From the NCBI GenBank assembly GCA_037957365.1, contig JARHVA010004229.1, positions 960,001 to 1,024,000 of the forward strand: a stretch of 64,000 nt of DNA, given 5' to 3'. Shown one piece after another: positions 40,001 through 54,795 of this stretch (positions within the stretch are counted from its first letter, which is position 1; the number at the start of each line of letters is the position of its first letter). Below the pieces are notes generated by a model. The model made no database searches and was not told where the DNA came from. It saw only the letters and a program-made list of their open reading frames with translations. Made by a program: the position numbers and the translations under genes. The DNA is from Torreya grandis (taxonomy: Eukaryota > Streptophyta > Pinopsida > Cupressales > Taxaceae).

Positions 40001-43000
40001 TTATGAAACACCCTAAATATTTAATAAATTTATTCTATTATTATGAATTAAATCATGTAATAACATTGTTATGGGAAGCCTGACTCAAAATATGGAACCC
40101 CCTAAATATTTTCAAAATTGATCTTAATGTTACAAATTACATTGTGAAACAACATTTGTACAATATTTTAAAATATGTAACTTCTAAAATATTTAAAAAA
40201 ATATTTAGTGGTGTAAATTTCATTCTATAAAAACAATGGTATAGGAAATCTGACCCAAAAATATTCAATGCCTAAATATTTCTTAAATTCATCCCAATGT
40301 TGTGTAATATGTAGCTTAATGACTTTAATATAGAAAACCTGACTCAAAACATGCATCACCATAATTTTTTTGTAAATTTATCCCATATTTATTAATTATA
40401 ATGAATAATTTAATTTGTATGGGAATCATGACTCAAAATATGCAACACATGTAATATTTCAAAAATTTCTCCCAATTTTTTTAATTGTGACATGAATTAA
40501 CATTGGTATGGTAAACATGACTCATATGCTACACTAAAAATATTTATAAATTTCTTAAAACTATTGTGAATTAAATCATGAAACAACATTGTTACATGAA
40601 GTTTAACTCAAAAATTTAACACCCTAAATATTTTTAGAAATTATCCTAATGTTCCAAATGGCATGGCACAAGGACATTGGTATGAGAAACCTAACTCAAA
40701 ATATGAAATACCCAAACCATTTCTATAAATTTTTGAGTGATTTGAATTTCATCATAAAATAAAATTAGTATGGGAAACCCAAGCCAAAATATGCAATAAC
40801 CCAAATATTTTTTAATTTTACCTAAATGTTTTTAATTGTGTTGCACAATGATATTGGTATGGGAAACCTCAATCAAAATATGTAACACCCCAAGTATTTA
40901 TAAATTATTTTCTAGTGTTGTGAACCATGCCACATAATGACATTGGTTTTGTAAACCCGATTGAAAATGTGCAACTCCCCATGTATTTTCATATTATGTC
41001 CCAGTATTACCAACTGTGCCATGCAATAACATTGGTATGGAAAACATGACTCAAAATATGAAACACCCTAAATATTTTCAAAATTTATCCCAATGTTGTG
41101 AATTTATCTATGCACTTACATTGCTATAATAAACTTTACATACAATATGGAACACTTTAAATATTTATAAAATTTATTTATGTTGTGAATTTTGTCACAT
41201 TATGACATTACTAAAAGAAACCTAACTCAAATTATGAAAGACCCAAAATATTTCCAATATTTATCCTATTCTTTCAAATTGCATCATGTAATATCAATGG
41301 TATGAGAAACATGACTAAAAATATGCAACATCCCAAATATTTATAAATTTTATCTTAGTGTTGTGAATCATGTTGTGCAACAACATTGGTATGGAAAACC
41401 TATCTTAAAATATGAAACATTGCAAATATTTTTGAAAATTGTCTCAATGTTTAAAATTTAACTATTTATTAACTTTGATATGTTAAACTTGACTTAGAAT
41501 ATGTAACACCCCAAATATTGTTTAAAATTTATCCTAGTGTTGTGAATCACACATCATAATGACATTAGTACATGAAAAATGAATCAAACCATATAACACC
41601 TTAGATTTTTTCAAAGTTATTCCAATTGTATGAATTGCATTACCTAGTGACATTGTTATGGAAAACTTGACTCAAAATATGAAACACCCCAAATCTTTCT
41701 AATAAAATCCCAATGTTATAAATTTAGATTTGTAATAACATTGGTATAGGAAACCTGAATCAAAATATGCAAGAACCCAAATATTTCATAAATTTGTCCC
41801 TTTTTTTTTAATCACACCACATAATGACATTAGTATCATGATCTTGACTAAAAATATGTAACATCCTAAATATTTCCAAAATATGTCCTAGTGTTTTGAA
41901 TTGTAGCACATAGTGAAATTGTTATGTGAAACCTAACTCAACATATAAAACAACCTAATTTTTTTTTGAAATTTGTCCTAGTGTTTTGAACTATACCACA
42001 CAATGAATTTGGCTTGGGAATCCCATATAAAAATATTCAACACCCAAATTATTTTTTTAAATTTATCCTAGTGTTACAAACTATGCCACACAATGACATT
42101 TATATGAGCAATTTGAATAAAAATATGCAACAACATAAATATTTTCAAAAAACTTATGTGTTTTTAATTTCACCAAACAATGACATTGGTGGAAGAAACC
42201 CAACTAAAAATGTGCAACAACCAAAATGTTTTTGAAATTTGTCTCAATATTATGAATTAAATTGCATAATGACATTAGTACAAGAAGCCTAAATCAAAGT
42301 ATTTAACACCATAAATATTTTTTAAATTTTTTCTAATATTTGATATCACTATGGGAAACCTGACTCAAAATATGTAACACCCAAAATATTTTTGAAATTT
42401 GACCTAGTGTTACAAATTTAACTACACAATGACATTGGTTTGGGAATCTAAACTCAAAACTATAACAACCCAAATATTTTTAAAAATTTTCTAATTTTTT
42501 ACAAACTATTGAATGAAATCACATCACTATGGGAAATCTAACAAAAAATATGTAATGCCAAAAATATTTGTTATAATTTCCCCAGTATTGTAAATTGAGT
42601 CATGCAATGACATTGGTACATGAAATCTAACTCAAAATATGCAATAACCCAAATGTTCTCTAACTTTTTATTATATTTTAAAATTGGGTTATATAATGAC
42701 ATTGGTATAATAATCTTGAATCAAAATATGTAACACCCTAAATATTTTCTTAAATTTTCCTAATGTTATAAATTATGCAACACAAAGACATTAGTATGGG
42801 AAATCTGACTCAAAATATGCAAAACCCTAAATATTTACAAATTTTGTCTAAATGTTATAAATTAAATGATGTATTAATATTTTTATGGGAAACCCAACTC
42901 ATAATATGCAAAACACTAAATATTTCTAAAATTTGTGACTGTGTTCTAAACTAGATTATGAAATACCATTGGTATAGGAAACTTTAATCAAAATATGAAA

Positions 43001-44780
43001 CACCCCAAATATTTAATAAATTTATCCTAGTGTTTAATTACACCATGAAATAAAATTGATATGAGAAACCCAATTCAAAATATGAAACATCACAAATATT
43101 TTTAAATTTTTTCCTAATGTAGTGAATTATGCCACAAAAAAATTGTATGGGACACTTGAATCAAAATATACAACACCCAAAATATATATAAAAATTGACC
43201 CAATGTTTTAAATTTCATTTTGAAATGACATTAGTATGGAAAACTTTACCCAAAATATACAACACCATAAATATTATTTAATTTTGTCTTAGTGTTGTGA
43301 AATACACTATGGAAGACATTGGTATGGGAATTTTGACTCAAACTGTGCAACACCCTAATTTGTTTTGTAATTTTTCCTATAGTATTTTAAACTGTCATGT
43401 AATGACATTAGTATGGAAAAATCAATTAAAAATATGCATCATCCTAATTATTTATGAAATTTGTCCTGGGGGTTCTAAATTATGATGAAAAATGATTTTG
43501 GTATGGGAAACATGACTCAAAATATGCAAAAACCCAAATATTTCAATTAAAATTCAAAGTGTTGGAAATTATATTATGCAATGATATTGGTATGAGAAAC
43601 CTGACTCAAAATATGTATTTCCATGAATATTTCATAGATTTGTTCCAATATTATGAATTACATTATGCAACAAAATTGGTGTGTGAAACTTAAATCAAAA
43701 TATGTAACACCCCAAATATTTACAAAATTTATCCTAGTGTTATGAATTATGTCATTTAATTGCATTAGTATGTAATGTATTGATAAAATACATGGAAAAT
43801 ACTTTATATTTTTAAAATTTGTCTCAGTGTTGTGAATTACATCATGGAAGAACATTAGCTAATATGCGTAACTTGACCTAAAATATGAAACACCCTAAAT
43901 TTCTCCTAGTCTTGTGAATTGTGTGGTGAAATGAATTTGGTAAGAAAAATGGACTCAAAATATGTAATAACACAAATATTTTCAAAAAAATTAATGGTGT
44001 TGGGAATTGCAATGTGAAATGATACTGCTATGTGAAACTTGACTAAAAATATGCAACACATCAAATATTTATAAATTACTCATAGTGATTTTAATTCTAA
44101 CATGGAAAAACATTGGTATGGGAAACCCTAATTAATATATGCTACACCCCAAATATTTTTTAAAAATATCCAACTATTGTGAATTGTATTATGTAATGAC
44201 ATAGGTATAAGAAACCCTATACAAAATATGTAACACCCCTAATATATATGTCATTGGTACCACTATTTTTAATTACATGACACAATGATATTGGTATGAG
44301 AAACCTGACTCAAAATATGTAACACCCCAAATATTACTAATAATTTTATAATTGTTGTGGATTGTATCATGAAATGATATTGGCATGGGAAAATTGATTC
44401 AAATATGCAACATCCTAAATATTTATGTAATTTTTTTTAATGTTCTAAATTATATTGGATAACAACATTTGTATAGGATACCTAATTTAAAATATCCAAC
44501 ACCTGAGATATTTATGAAATTTATCTATGTTGTGAATTATTTTGCATAACACCATTCGTATGGGAAACGTGATTTAAAATATGCAACACCCTAAGTACTT
44601 CAAAAAAAATTCCTAGTGATATGAACCATTCTACATAATGACATTTACATAAGAAAACTGACTCAAAATATGCAACAACCAAAATGTTTTTTAATTAAGT
44701 CCTAGTGTTGTAAACTACATTACAAAATAAGTATGGGACATAGACTACACAATAGCCTAAATATTTCAAAAAAAATTCCT

Positions 44781-47700
44781 GTTGTGAATTCTCCCATGTA
44801 ACATCATTGATATGGGACACCCAAATTATAATATTTAACACCCTAAATATTTCAAAAAAAAATTGTTGAAAATAGTATCATGTAATTATATTATTATCAG
44901 GATCCAAACTCAAAATATGCAACACCCAAAATATTTAAAAAATTTATCCCAGTCTTACAAATTGTATCTTATAATGACATTGGTATCAGAAACTTGACTC
45001 AAAATATGAAAATCCCCAAACATTTATAAATTTTATCTTAGTGTTGCGAATTGTGCCACACAACAAAATTGGTATGGGAAACCTAACTCAAAATATGCAA
45101 CACCCCAAATATTTAAAAAATTTGTGTTAGTTTTGAAATTTTCACCATGTAACAACATTGATATAGGAGACTTGACTCAAAATATTCAACACCCCAAATA
45201 TTTCTCAATTTTGACTCAGTGTTGTGAATTTCATGACACAAGGACATTGTCATAATAAAATTTACTCAAACTATGTAATACCTCAAATATTTTTGAAATT
45301 TATTTGAGTGTCATGAATTACATATTGCATTGACATTTTTATGGGAAACATTAATAAAAATATAAAACATCCAAATATTTCTAATAAGGTTTTAAAAATT
45401 GGGATGTAAAATAATATTGGTATTTTATAAGTAACTCAAGATATGAAACACCTAAAATATTTTATAAATTTATTTGAGTGTTTGAAATTACCATGCACAA
45501 TAAAATTGGTAAGGGAAACCTAACTCAAAATGTTTAACACCTAAAATATTATAAAAATATGTCCCAATGTTGTGATTTGTGACACACAATGACATTGTTA
45601 TCTGAAACCTAATTAAAAATGTGAAACACCCCAAACATTACTATAGAATGGCATTGGTTTAGGAAACCAAACTTAAAATATTAAACACCCCAAATATTTT
45701 CTAAATTTTTTGTAATGTTTCAAATTATGCCACATAATACATCAATAAAGGAAATCTAACTAAAAACTTAAAACTCCATAAATAATTCAAAATAAATTCC
45801 TATTTTTATGAATTACACACAACAAAGACATTGGTAAAGGAAACCCAAATAAAAATTCATGTTGTGAATTCTCCCACGTAACATCATTGATATGGAACAC
45901 ACAACTTATAATATTTAACACCCTAAATATTTCAAAAAAAAATTGTTGAAAATAGTACCATGTAATTTTATTATTATCAGGATCCAAACTCAAAATATGC
46001 AACACCCAAAATATTTAAAAAATTTATCCCAGTCTTACAAATTGTATCTTATAATGACATTGGTATCAAAAACTTGACTCAAAATATGAAAATCCACAAA
46101 CATTTATAAATTTTATCTTAGTGTTGTGAATTGTGCCACACAACAAAATTGGTATGGGAAACCTAACTCAAAATATGCAACACCCCAAATATTTCAAAAA
46201 TTTGTGTTAGTTTTGAAATTTTCACCATGTAACAACATTGATATAGGAGACTTGACTCAAAATATTCAACACCCCAAATATTTCTCAATTTTGACTCAGT
46301 GTTGTGAATTTCATGACACAAGGACATTGTCATAATAAAATTTACTCAAACTATGTAATACCGCAAATATTTTTGAAATTTATTTGAGTGTCATGAATTA
46401 CATATTGCATTGACATTTTTATGGGAAACATTAATAAAAATATAAAACATCCAAATATTTCTAATAAAAATCCTGGTTTTAAAAATTGGGATGTAAAATA
46501 ATATTGGTATTTTATAAGTAACTCAAGATATGAAACACCTAAAATATTTTATAAATTTATTTGAGTGTTCGAAATCACCTTGCATAATAAAATTGGTAAG
46601 GGAAACCTAACTAAAAATATTTAACACCTAAAATATTATAAAAATATGTCCCAATGTTGTGATTTGTGACACACAATGACATTGTTATCTGAAACCTAAT
46701 TAAAATTTTGAAATACCCCAAACATTACTATAGAATGGCATTGGTTTAGGAAACCAAACTTAAAATATTAAACACCCCAAATATTTTCTAAATTTTTTGT
46801 AATGTTTCAAATTATGCCACATAATACATCAATAAAGGAAATCTAACTAAAGACATAAAACTCCATAAATAATTCAAAATAAATTCCTATTTTTATGAAT
46901 TACACACAACAAAGACATTGGTAAAGGAAACCCAAATAAAAATTCCTATTGTGAATTCTCCCACGTAACATCATTGATATGGAACACAACTTATAATATT
47001 TAACACCCTAAATATTTTTTTAAAAAATTGCTGAAAATAGTACCATGTAATTTTATTATTATCAGGATCCAAACTCAAAATATGCAACACCCAAAATATT
47101 TAAAAAATTTATCCCAGTCTTACAAATTGTATCTTATAATGACATTGGTATTAGAAACTTGACTCAAAATATGAAAATCCACAAACATTTATAAATTTTA
47201 TCTTAGTGTTGCGAATTGTGCCACACAACAAAATTGGTATGGGAAACCTAACTCAAAATATGCAACACCCCAAATATTTCAAAAATTTGTGTTAGCTTTG
47301 AAATTTTCACCATGTAACAACATTGATATAGGAGACTTGACTCAAAATATTCAACACCCCAAATATTTCTCAATTTTGACTCGGTGTTCTGAATTTCATG
47401 ACACAAGGACATTGTCATAATAAAATTTACTCAAACTATGTAATACCTCAAATATTTTTGAATTTTTTTTGAGTGTCATGAATTACATATTGCATTGACA
47501 TTTTTATGGGAAACATTAATAAAAATATAAAACATCCAAATATTTCTAAAAAATTTCCTGGTTTTACAAATTGGGATGTAAAATAATATTGGTATTTTAT
47601 AAGTAACTCAAGATATGAAACACCTAAAATATTTTATAAATTTATTTGAGTGTTCAAAATTACCTTGCATAATCAAATTGGTAAGGGAAACCTAACTCAA

Positions 47701-48022
47701 AATATTTAACACCTAAAATATTTTAAAAATATGTCCCAATGTTGTGATTTGTGACACACAATGACATTGTTATCTGAAACCTAATTAAAAATGTGAAACA
47801 CCCCAAACATTACTATAGAATGGCATTGGTTTAGGAAACCAAACTTAAAATATTAAACACCCCAAATATTTTCTAAATTTTTTGTAATGTTTCAAATTAT
47901 GCCACATAATACATCAATAAAGGAAATCTAACTAAAAACATAAAACTCCATAAATAATTCAAAATAAATTCCTGTTTTTATGAATTACACACAAAAAAGA
48001 CATTGGTAAAGGAAACCCAAAT
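44781..48022 (+). repeat. 1.08-kb satellite block in three tandem copies (higher-order repeat)
   Basis: Units start at 44781, 45861 and 46948 (spacing 1,080 and 1,087 bp, about twelve monomers), each marked by TTGTGAATTCTCCCA and TTATTATCAGGATCCAAACT. The units look about 97% alike by eye, far more than neighbouring monomers. The junctions join AAACCCAAAT to AAAAATTC. The corresponding part of the upstream 19-kb copy has one unit, so the triplication is recent and private to copy 2. Confidence 0.92.
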
Positions 48023-49653
48023 CAAAATATTAAACACCCTAAATGTTTTTGAAATTTATCCCAGTATTACAAAATGAATAACACAATGACATCAGTAAAA
48101 TAAGCCTAAATAAAAATATGAAACACCCTAAATAATTTTTAAATTTATCCCAATGGTATAAATTACATCACATAAAAACATTAGTATGTGAAATCCAAAT
48201 CAAAATATGTAACACCCCAAATATTTTTGAATTTTGTTATAATATTCCAAATTACATCATGCAATGACATTTGTATGGGAAACCTCACTCAAAATATCAA
48301 ATATCCCAAATATTCTAAAAATTTTCTTAACATTAGTAGAGGAAACTTAGCAATTGCACCATAAAATGGCATTGCTATAGGAAACTTAATTTGAAATATA
48401 CAATACCCCAAATATATTAAAAACATTTCCTAGTGTTGCAAATTATTCCACATAAGAAAATTTATATGGGACACGTCTCTCAAATTATATAGCACCCAAA
48501 ATCTTTCTATAAATTAACCTAGTTTTATGTATTACACTCCGTAAAGACATTGGTATGGGAAACCTAACTCAAAATATGCAACACCCCAAATATTTTATGA
48601 AATCTATCATAATATTGAAAAATATGTTTTGGAATGGCATTGGTATGGGAAACCTAACTCAAAATATGCCACACCCAAACTTTTTTTGTAATGTTTCTTT
48701 GTTTTATGAAATGTGTCATGAAATGACATTGGTATATTAAACCCAAACCTAAATATCTAACCCCTCAAATGTTTCTAAATTTGTTTATGTTGTAAATTGT
48801 GTAATACAATTACATTGAAATGAGAAATATCACTCAAATCATATAACTCCCCAAATATTTTATAAAATTATGATATTATTTTTAATGGACATGTAATAAC
48901 AATATTATGGGAAGCTTGACTCAAAATATGAAACACCAAAAATATTTTTAAATTTGTCTCACTATTGTTATTTACAATACAAAATGACCTTGGTATGAGA
49001 AATCTAACTCAAAATATGAAACACCAAAAATGTTTATAAAATTTGTGTATATTACAAATTTTAGCACATAATGACATTGGTATGGGAGACCTAATTAAAA
49101 ATATTTAACAACTCAAATATTTTCAAAATTGGTCCTAGTGTAAGAAACCAAATATGTGAAACTTGACTCAAAATATTTTTGAAATTTTTCCCAATGTGTG
49201 AATTATGTCATGCAATGACATTTTTATAGGAAATGTAACTCAAAATAAGTAACTCAAAAATTATTTTTGAAATTTGTCCCAATTTTATGAATAGTGCCAT
49301 GTAGTGACATAGGTACAAGGAACTTGACTCAAAATATGAAACATCCCAAAAAAATTAATTTTTTTTATAGTGTTGTTAATTGTGTTGCACATAAATATTG
49401 GTATGGGAAACTTAACTCAAAATATGTAACACCATAAATGTTTTCAAAATTTGTCCCATTGTTGTGAATTACACCATATAATAGCTTTTGTATTGAAATC
49501 CTATCTCAAACTATGTATCACCCCAATTATTTCCTAAATTGGTCGCATTGTTGAAAATTATGCCACAAAATAATATTGGCATGGGAAACTCAACTCAAAA
49601 TATGTAACACCACATACATTTATGAAAATTGTCATAGTTTTTTAGATTCTAAT

Positions 49654-49973
49654 ACACAATGAAAACTAACTCAAAATACACAATGACAAAAATATTTATG
49701 AAATGTATCCTAGTGTTGTGAATTTTAATACAAAATGATATTGGTTTGGGAAAATCAATAAAAAATATGTAGCACCCCAAATATTTATTAAATTTATCCC
49801 AGTGTTACTAATTAGTATAGGAATGTTGACTCAAAATGTACAATGACAAAAATATTTATGAAATCTATCCTAGAGTTGCAAATTTCAGTACACAATGATA
49901 TTTGTTTGGGAAAATTGATAAAAAATATGTATCACCCCAAATATTTACGTAATTTATCCTAGTGTTACTAATT
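49654..49973 (+). repeat. 160-bp tandem duplication, copy 2 only
   Basis: CAATGACAAAAATATTTATG occurs at 49681 and 49841, and GTTACTAATT at 49804 and 49964, both 160 bp apart. The matching region in copy 1 (about 27880-28080) has one unit. The unit is less than two full monomers, so the junction breaks monomer phase. Confidence 0.7.
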
Positions 49974-52900
49974 TTGTTTCCTAATGACTTTAGTCGGTCA
50001 AAGTCCTCTCAAAATATGTAATGCATAAAATATTTTAAAAATGTGTCTTAGTATTACAAATTATGTTAGGAAATGAAGTTGGTACAGTAAATTTAACTCA
50101 AAATATGTAACTGCTAAAATATTTTAAAAAAATGTCCCAGTGTTTTTAATTACACACAATGACATTGGTAGAGGAAACTTGAGTCAAAATATGTAACACC
50201 CATAATATTTTAAAAATCCATCCCAGTGTTGAGAATTATGTCGCATAATGACACTAGTATATAAAACCTAACTCAAAATATGAAACACCTCAATTTTTTT
50301 GAAACATGTCCCAGTGTTATGAATTACATGGCACAACAATATTGGTATGATAAACTTGGATCAAAATATGGAACACCTTAGATATTTATAAAATTTGTCC
50401 CAAGGTTTTAAATTGCACCATAGAATTACCCTAGTATGGGAAAATTTACTCACTTTATGTAACGCCCCAAGTATTTCTAATTTTTTTCATAGTATTGTGA
50501 ATTTTTGTGTAATGACATTAGTATGGAAAAAGCTAACACAAAATATGAATCACCCCAAATATTTCCATAATTTCTTAATGTTGTGAACTATAAAATTCAA
50601 TGACATTGGTACATATAGACTAACAAAAATATGTAATACCATAATAAATTATAAAATTTGTACAAGTGTTTTGAATTACATCATGTAATGACATTGGTAT
50701 ATGAAACAAGACTCAAAATATGAAACACCCCAAATGTTTAAATAATGTATCCTAGTGTTATGAATTATGATGCACAAATATATTGGCATAATAAGCTAGA
50801 ATCAAAATATACAACACCCCAAATATTTTTAATAATGATCCCATTGTTAAAAATTATGTCATGTAACAACATTGGTATGGGAAACTAGACTCAAAATATG
50901 CAAAAACCCAAATATTTATGAAATTTTTAATATTGTTGTGAATTATGTGGTGAAATAACACTGGTATGGGAAATATGAAACTAAATAATTAACACCCCAA
51001 TTTTTTTTTAAATTGGTACTAGTGTTACAAAATTTGATGCATAACAACATTTGTATATAAAACCTAGCTCAAAATATACAACACCCATAATATTTGTCCC
51101 AATGAATTATGATGAAAAATAACATTGGTATGGAAAATCTAAATCAAAATATGATACACACAAAATATTCTTGTATTTTTTCTTGGTTTTGCAAATTTCA
51201 CTATGTAATGACATTGGTATTAGAAATCCAACTCAAAATATGTAAAAACTCAAATATTTATGATATTTGTCAAAATGTTTTTAATTATGAGACATAGTGA
51301 CATTGGTATAAGACAGCTGACTCAAAATATGAAACACCCCAAATATTCTTAATATTTCTCCCAATATTTAAAATTTTGTTGCATAATGGAATTATTACAA
51401 GAAACCCAACTCAAAATAGACAACACTAAAACCATTTCCAAAAAAATTTGCAAATGTTGTGAAACACAGTTACATTGGTATGATAAATTAAACTCAAAAT
51501 ATGTAACACCCAAAATATTTAAACAAAAATTTCTATGTTTCAAACTACATCATTTAACAACATTATTACGGGAAATATGAGTAAAAATATGAAACACCCC
51601 AAATATTTCTAAAATTTATCCCAATGTGGTGAATTGCATGGAAAAAAACATTGGTACATGAAACTAGACTCAAAATATTTAGCATTCCAAATATTTTCAA
51701 AATATGCAACGCCATAAGTATTTCTAAAATTTTGCCCCTTGTTATATATTATGTTATGCAATAACATTGGTATTTAAAACTAAACACAAAATATGCTACA
51801 TCTCAAATATTTATTAAATTTATCCAAATGTTGTAAATTACATCATGCAATGACAATGGTATGAGAAACCCTACTCAAAATATGTAAAAACCTTTAATAT
51901 TTCAAAAATATTTCCCAATGTTCTTATAAATTTGTAGATGACATTGGTATGGGAAACCTAACTCAAAATATATAACACCGTAATATTTTTGAAAATTTTT
52001 CTAGTGTTGAAAATTATGTTGTATAATGATATTTGTATAGGAAACATACCAAAAATATGCAACACCCAAAATATTTACAATATTTGTCCTAGTGTTATGA
52101 ACCATGCCACACAATGACATTAGTATGATAAACCTGACTCAAAATATGTAACACCTAAGATATTTCTATAAATTTTCCTAGTATTGTGAACTAAATCATG
52201 AAATGACATTGTTACAGCAAACTTTACTTTATTAGACACGCCAAATATTTCAAATTTTTTTCCCAATGTTAATAATTACTTCATGTAATGAAACTAATAT
52301 AGGAAACCCAACTTAAAATATACAACACCCTGAATATTTCCATAATTTGTCTTAGATTTATGAGTTATACCATGCAACAACATTGGTATGTGAAACCTAA
52401 ACCAAAATATGTAACTCCCAAAATATTAAAAAAATGTCTTATTGTTATGAATTATGTCATACAATGACTTTGGTATGAGAAAATTGACTCAAAATATACA
52501 ACTCCCCAAATATTTATGAATTTTATCCTAGTGTTATGAATTGTGTTATGAAATAACTTTTTGTTGGGAAACCTGAATCAAAATATGCAATAACCCAAAT
52601 TTTCCTAAAATTTTCCCACTATTTTAATTATGTGACACAATGACATTGGTATGGGAAACCCAACTCAAAAAATCAAACATCATAAATATTTCCAAAATTG
52701 GTCCAAGTGTTGTGAATTACACCATGTAATGACATTAGTATATGAAATTAACTCAAAATATTTAACAACCCAACTATTTATTAAATTTATCCTAATGTTG
52801 TCAATTGTGTCATAAAATGGCATTAGTATGGGAAACCCAACTCAAAATATGTAACACACCAAATATTTTTGATTTTTTTTGTTTTGAGAATTATACCACG

Positions 52901-54623
52901 TAATGACATTAGTATTGGAAACTAGACTCATAATATTTTACACCCTAGATATTTCTAAAATTTATCACAGTATTTAAAATTATGAATTATAATGGCATTA
53001 GTATTAGAAACCCAACTCAAAATATACAACACCCCAAATATTTTTTAAATTTGTACTAGTGTTGTGAATTATGTCATGCAACAATATTGATATAGGATAC
53101 TCAAATCAAAATATACAACCCAAATATTTTTAAAAAACTTCCTAGGGTTATGAATTGTGTAACCAAAGAACATTAGTATGGGAAAACCATCTCAAAATAT
53201 GTGACACAAAAAATATTTATGAAATTTATCCTAGTCTTGTGTATTTTAAAACACAAGGACATTTGTATAGGAAACATGACTCAAAACATGCAACAACCCA
53301 AATATTTCAAAAAAAATTCTTGATGTTGGAAATTACTCCACACAATTACATGTGTTTAGTAAACATGACTAAAAATATCAAACACCACAAATTTTTCCAA
53401 AATTTTTCCCAGTGTTACAAATTATCTTACACAACAACATTGGTATAGGAAACCTGACTCAACATATCCAACACCCCAAATATTTCAAAAATTTAACAAA
53501 TTGTTTTGAATTACACTATAAAATTACATTGGTATGGGAAACATAAATCAAAATATGCAACACCCCAAATACTTCAAAAAAATTTGTGTTGCAAATCGCA
53601 TCACGTAATGACATTATTATGGGAAACCTAACACAAAATATACAACAACCTAAATATTTCTTAAATTTATTCCAATGATTTTAATTATGTGTTGTAATTG
53701 AATTATTTTCAAACATTACTCAAAATATGAGACACCACAAATATTTGTAAAGTTTATCCTAATGTTTTGAATTATGATGGACTGATATTGTTATGGGAAA
53801 CTTGACTCAAATATACAAAACTAAAATATTTTAAAAATATCTCCTAGTATTATAAATTATGTGGCACCATTACTTTGGTATGATAAACATGACTCAAAAT
53901 GTGAAACATATTAAATATGTATAAAATTTGTCTAAGTGTTATGAAATGCATCATGCAAAAACATTATATGGAAAACTTGACTAAAATTGTGCAACACCCT
54001 AAATATTTCTTAAATTTGAGTTTGTTGTGAATTGTTCCACATAATAAGATTAGTATGGGATACCCAACAAAAAAAATAAGAACCCCAATATTTCCAAAAT
54101 TTGTCACATTATTTTCAACCATTCTGCACAATGACATTGTATGGGAAACTTGACTCAAAATATCAAACAACCCAAATATTTTAATTTTTTTTAGTGTTAT
54201 GAACTAGACTGTGAAGTGACATTCATATGAGAAACTTGAATCAAAATATACAACACCACAAATATTTATAAAAACTTTCCCCATGATCCAAATTATGTCA
54301 TGTACTAACATTCTTATGGAAAACCCAGCTCAAAATATGCAACATCCCAAAATATTTAAACATTTTTTCATAGTGTTTTGAATTATACCCCATAACAACA
54401 TTGGTACATATAACTTGACTCGAAATATGCAAAAACCCTAATACTTATAAAATTCATCCTAGAATTGAGAATTACATCATGAAAAGACATTGTTATGAAA
54501 AACCAACACAAAATATTTAACAACTCAAATATTTTTAAAATATTTTGCAATGCTATGAATTGTTCCACAAAATGACATCAATACGGGAAATCTAAGTCAA
54601 AATATACCACATCACAAATATTT

Positions 54624-54795
54624 ATAAAATTTATCCTAGTGTTTCAAATATGTAGTATGATAACATTAGTATCAAAAACTTGACTCAAAATATACAACAC
54701 CGCAAATAATTATAAAATTTGTCTTACTGTTGTGAATTTTGAGATGTAACAACATTGGTATAGGAAACCCAATTCGAAATATGCAACACCCAAAA
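54624..54795 (+). repeat. Two-monomer block repeated at 55181-55352
   Basis: About 172 bp, including GTAGTAT...AACATTAGTATCA and GTGAATTTTGAGATGTAAC, recur at 55181-55352, 557 bp downstream, with about 90% by-eye identity. The sequence between does not continue the match, so this is a spaced duplication or a decayed 557-bp tandem. Confidence 0.65.

Larger units (their letters stand above)
31876..53729 (+). repeat. Segmental tandem duplication of satellite, copy 2 (about 21.9 kb with later insertions)
   Basis: This is the second copy of the segment at 12775-31868. It is longer because it gained a LINE (1,104 bp with one target-site duplication) and two extra copies of a 1.08-kb block (about 2,167 bp). 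Copy 1 in turn has a 442-bp duplication that copy 2 lacks. After about 53729 the correspondence ends and no third copy follows. Confidence 0.8.
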
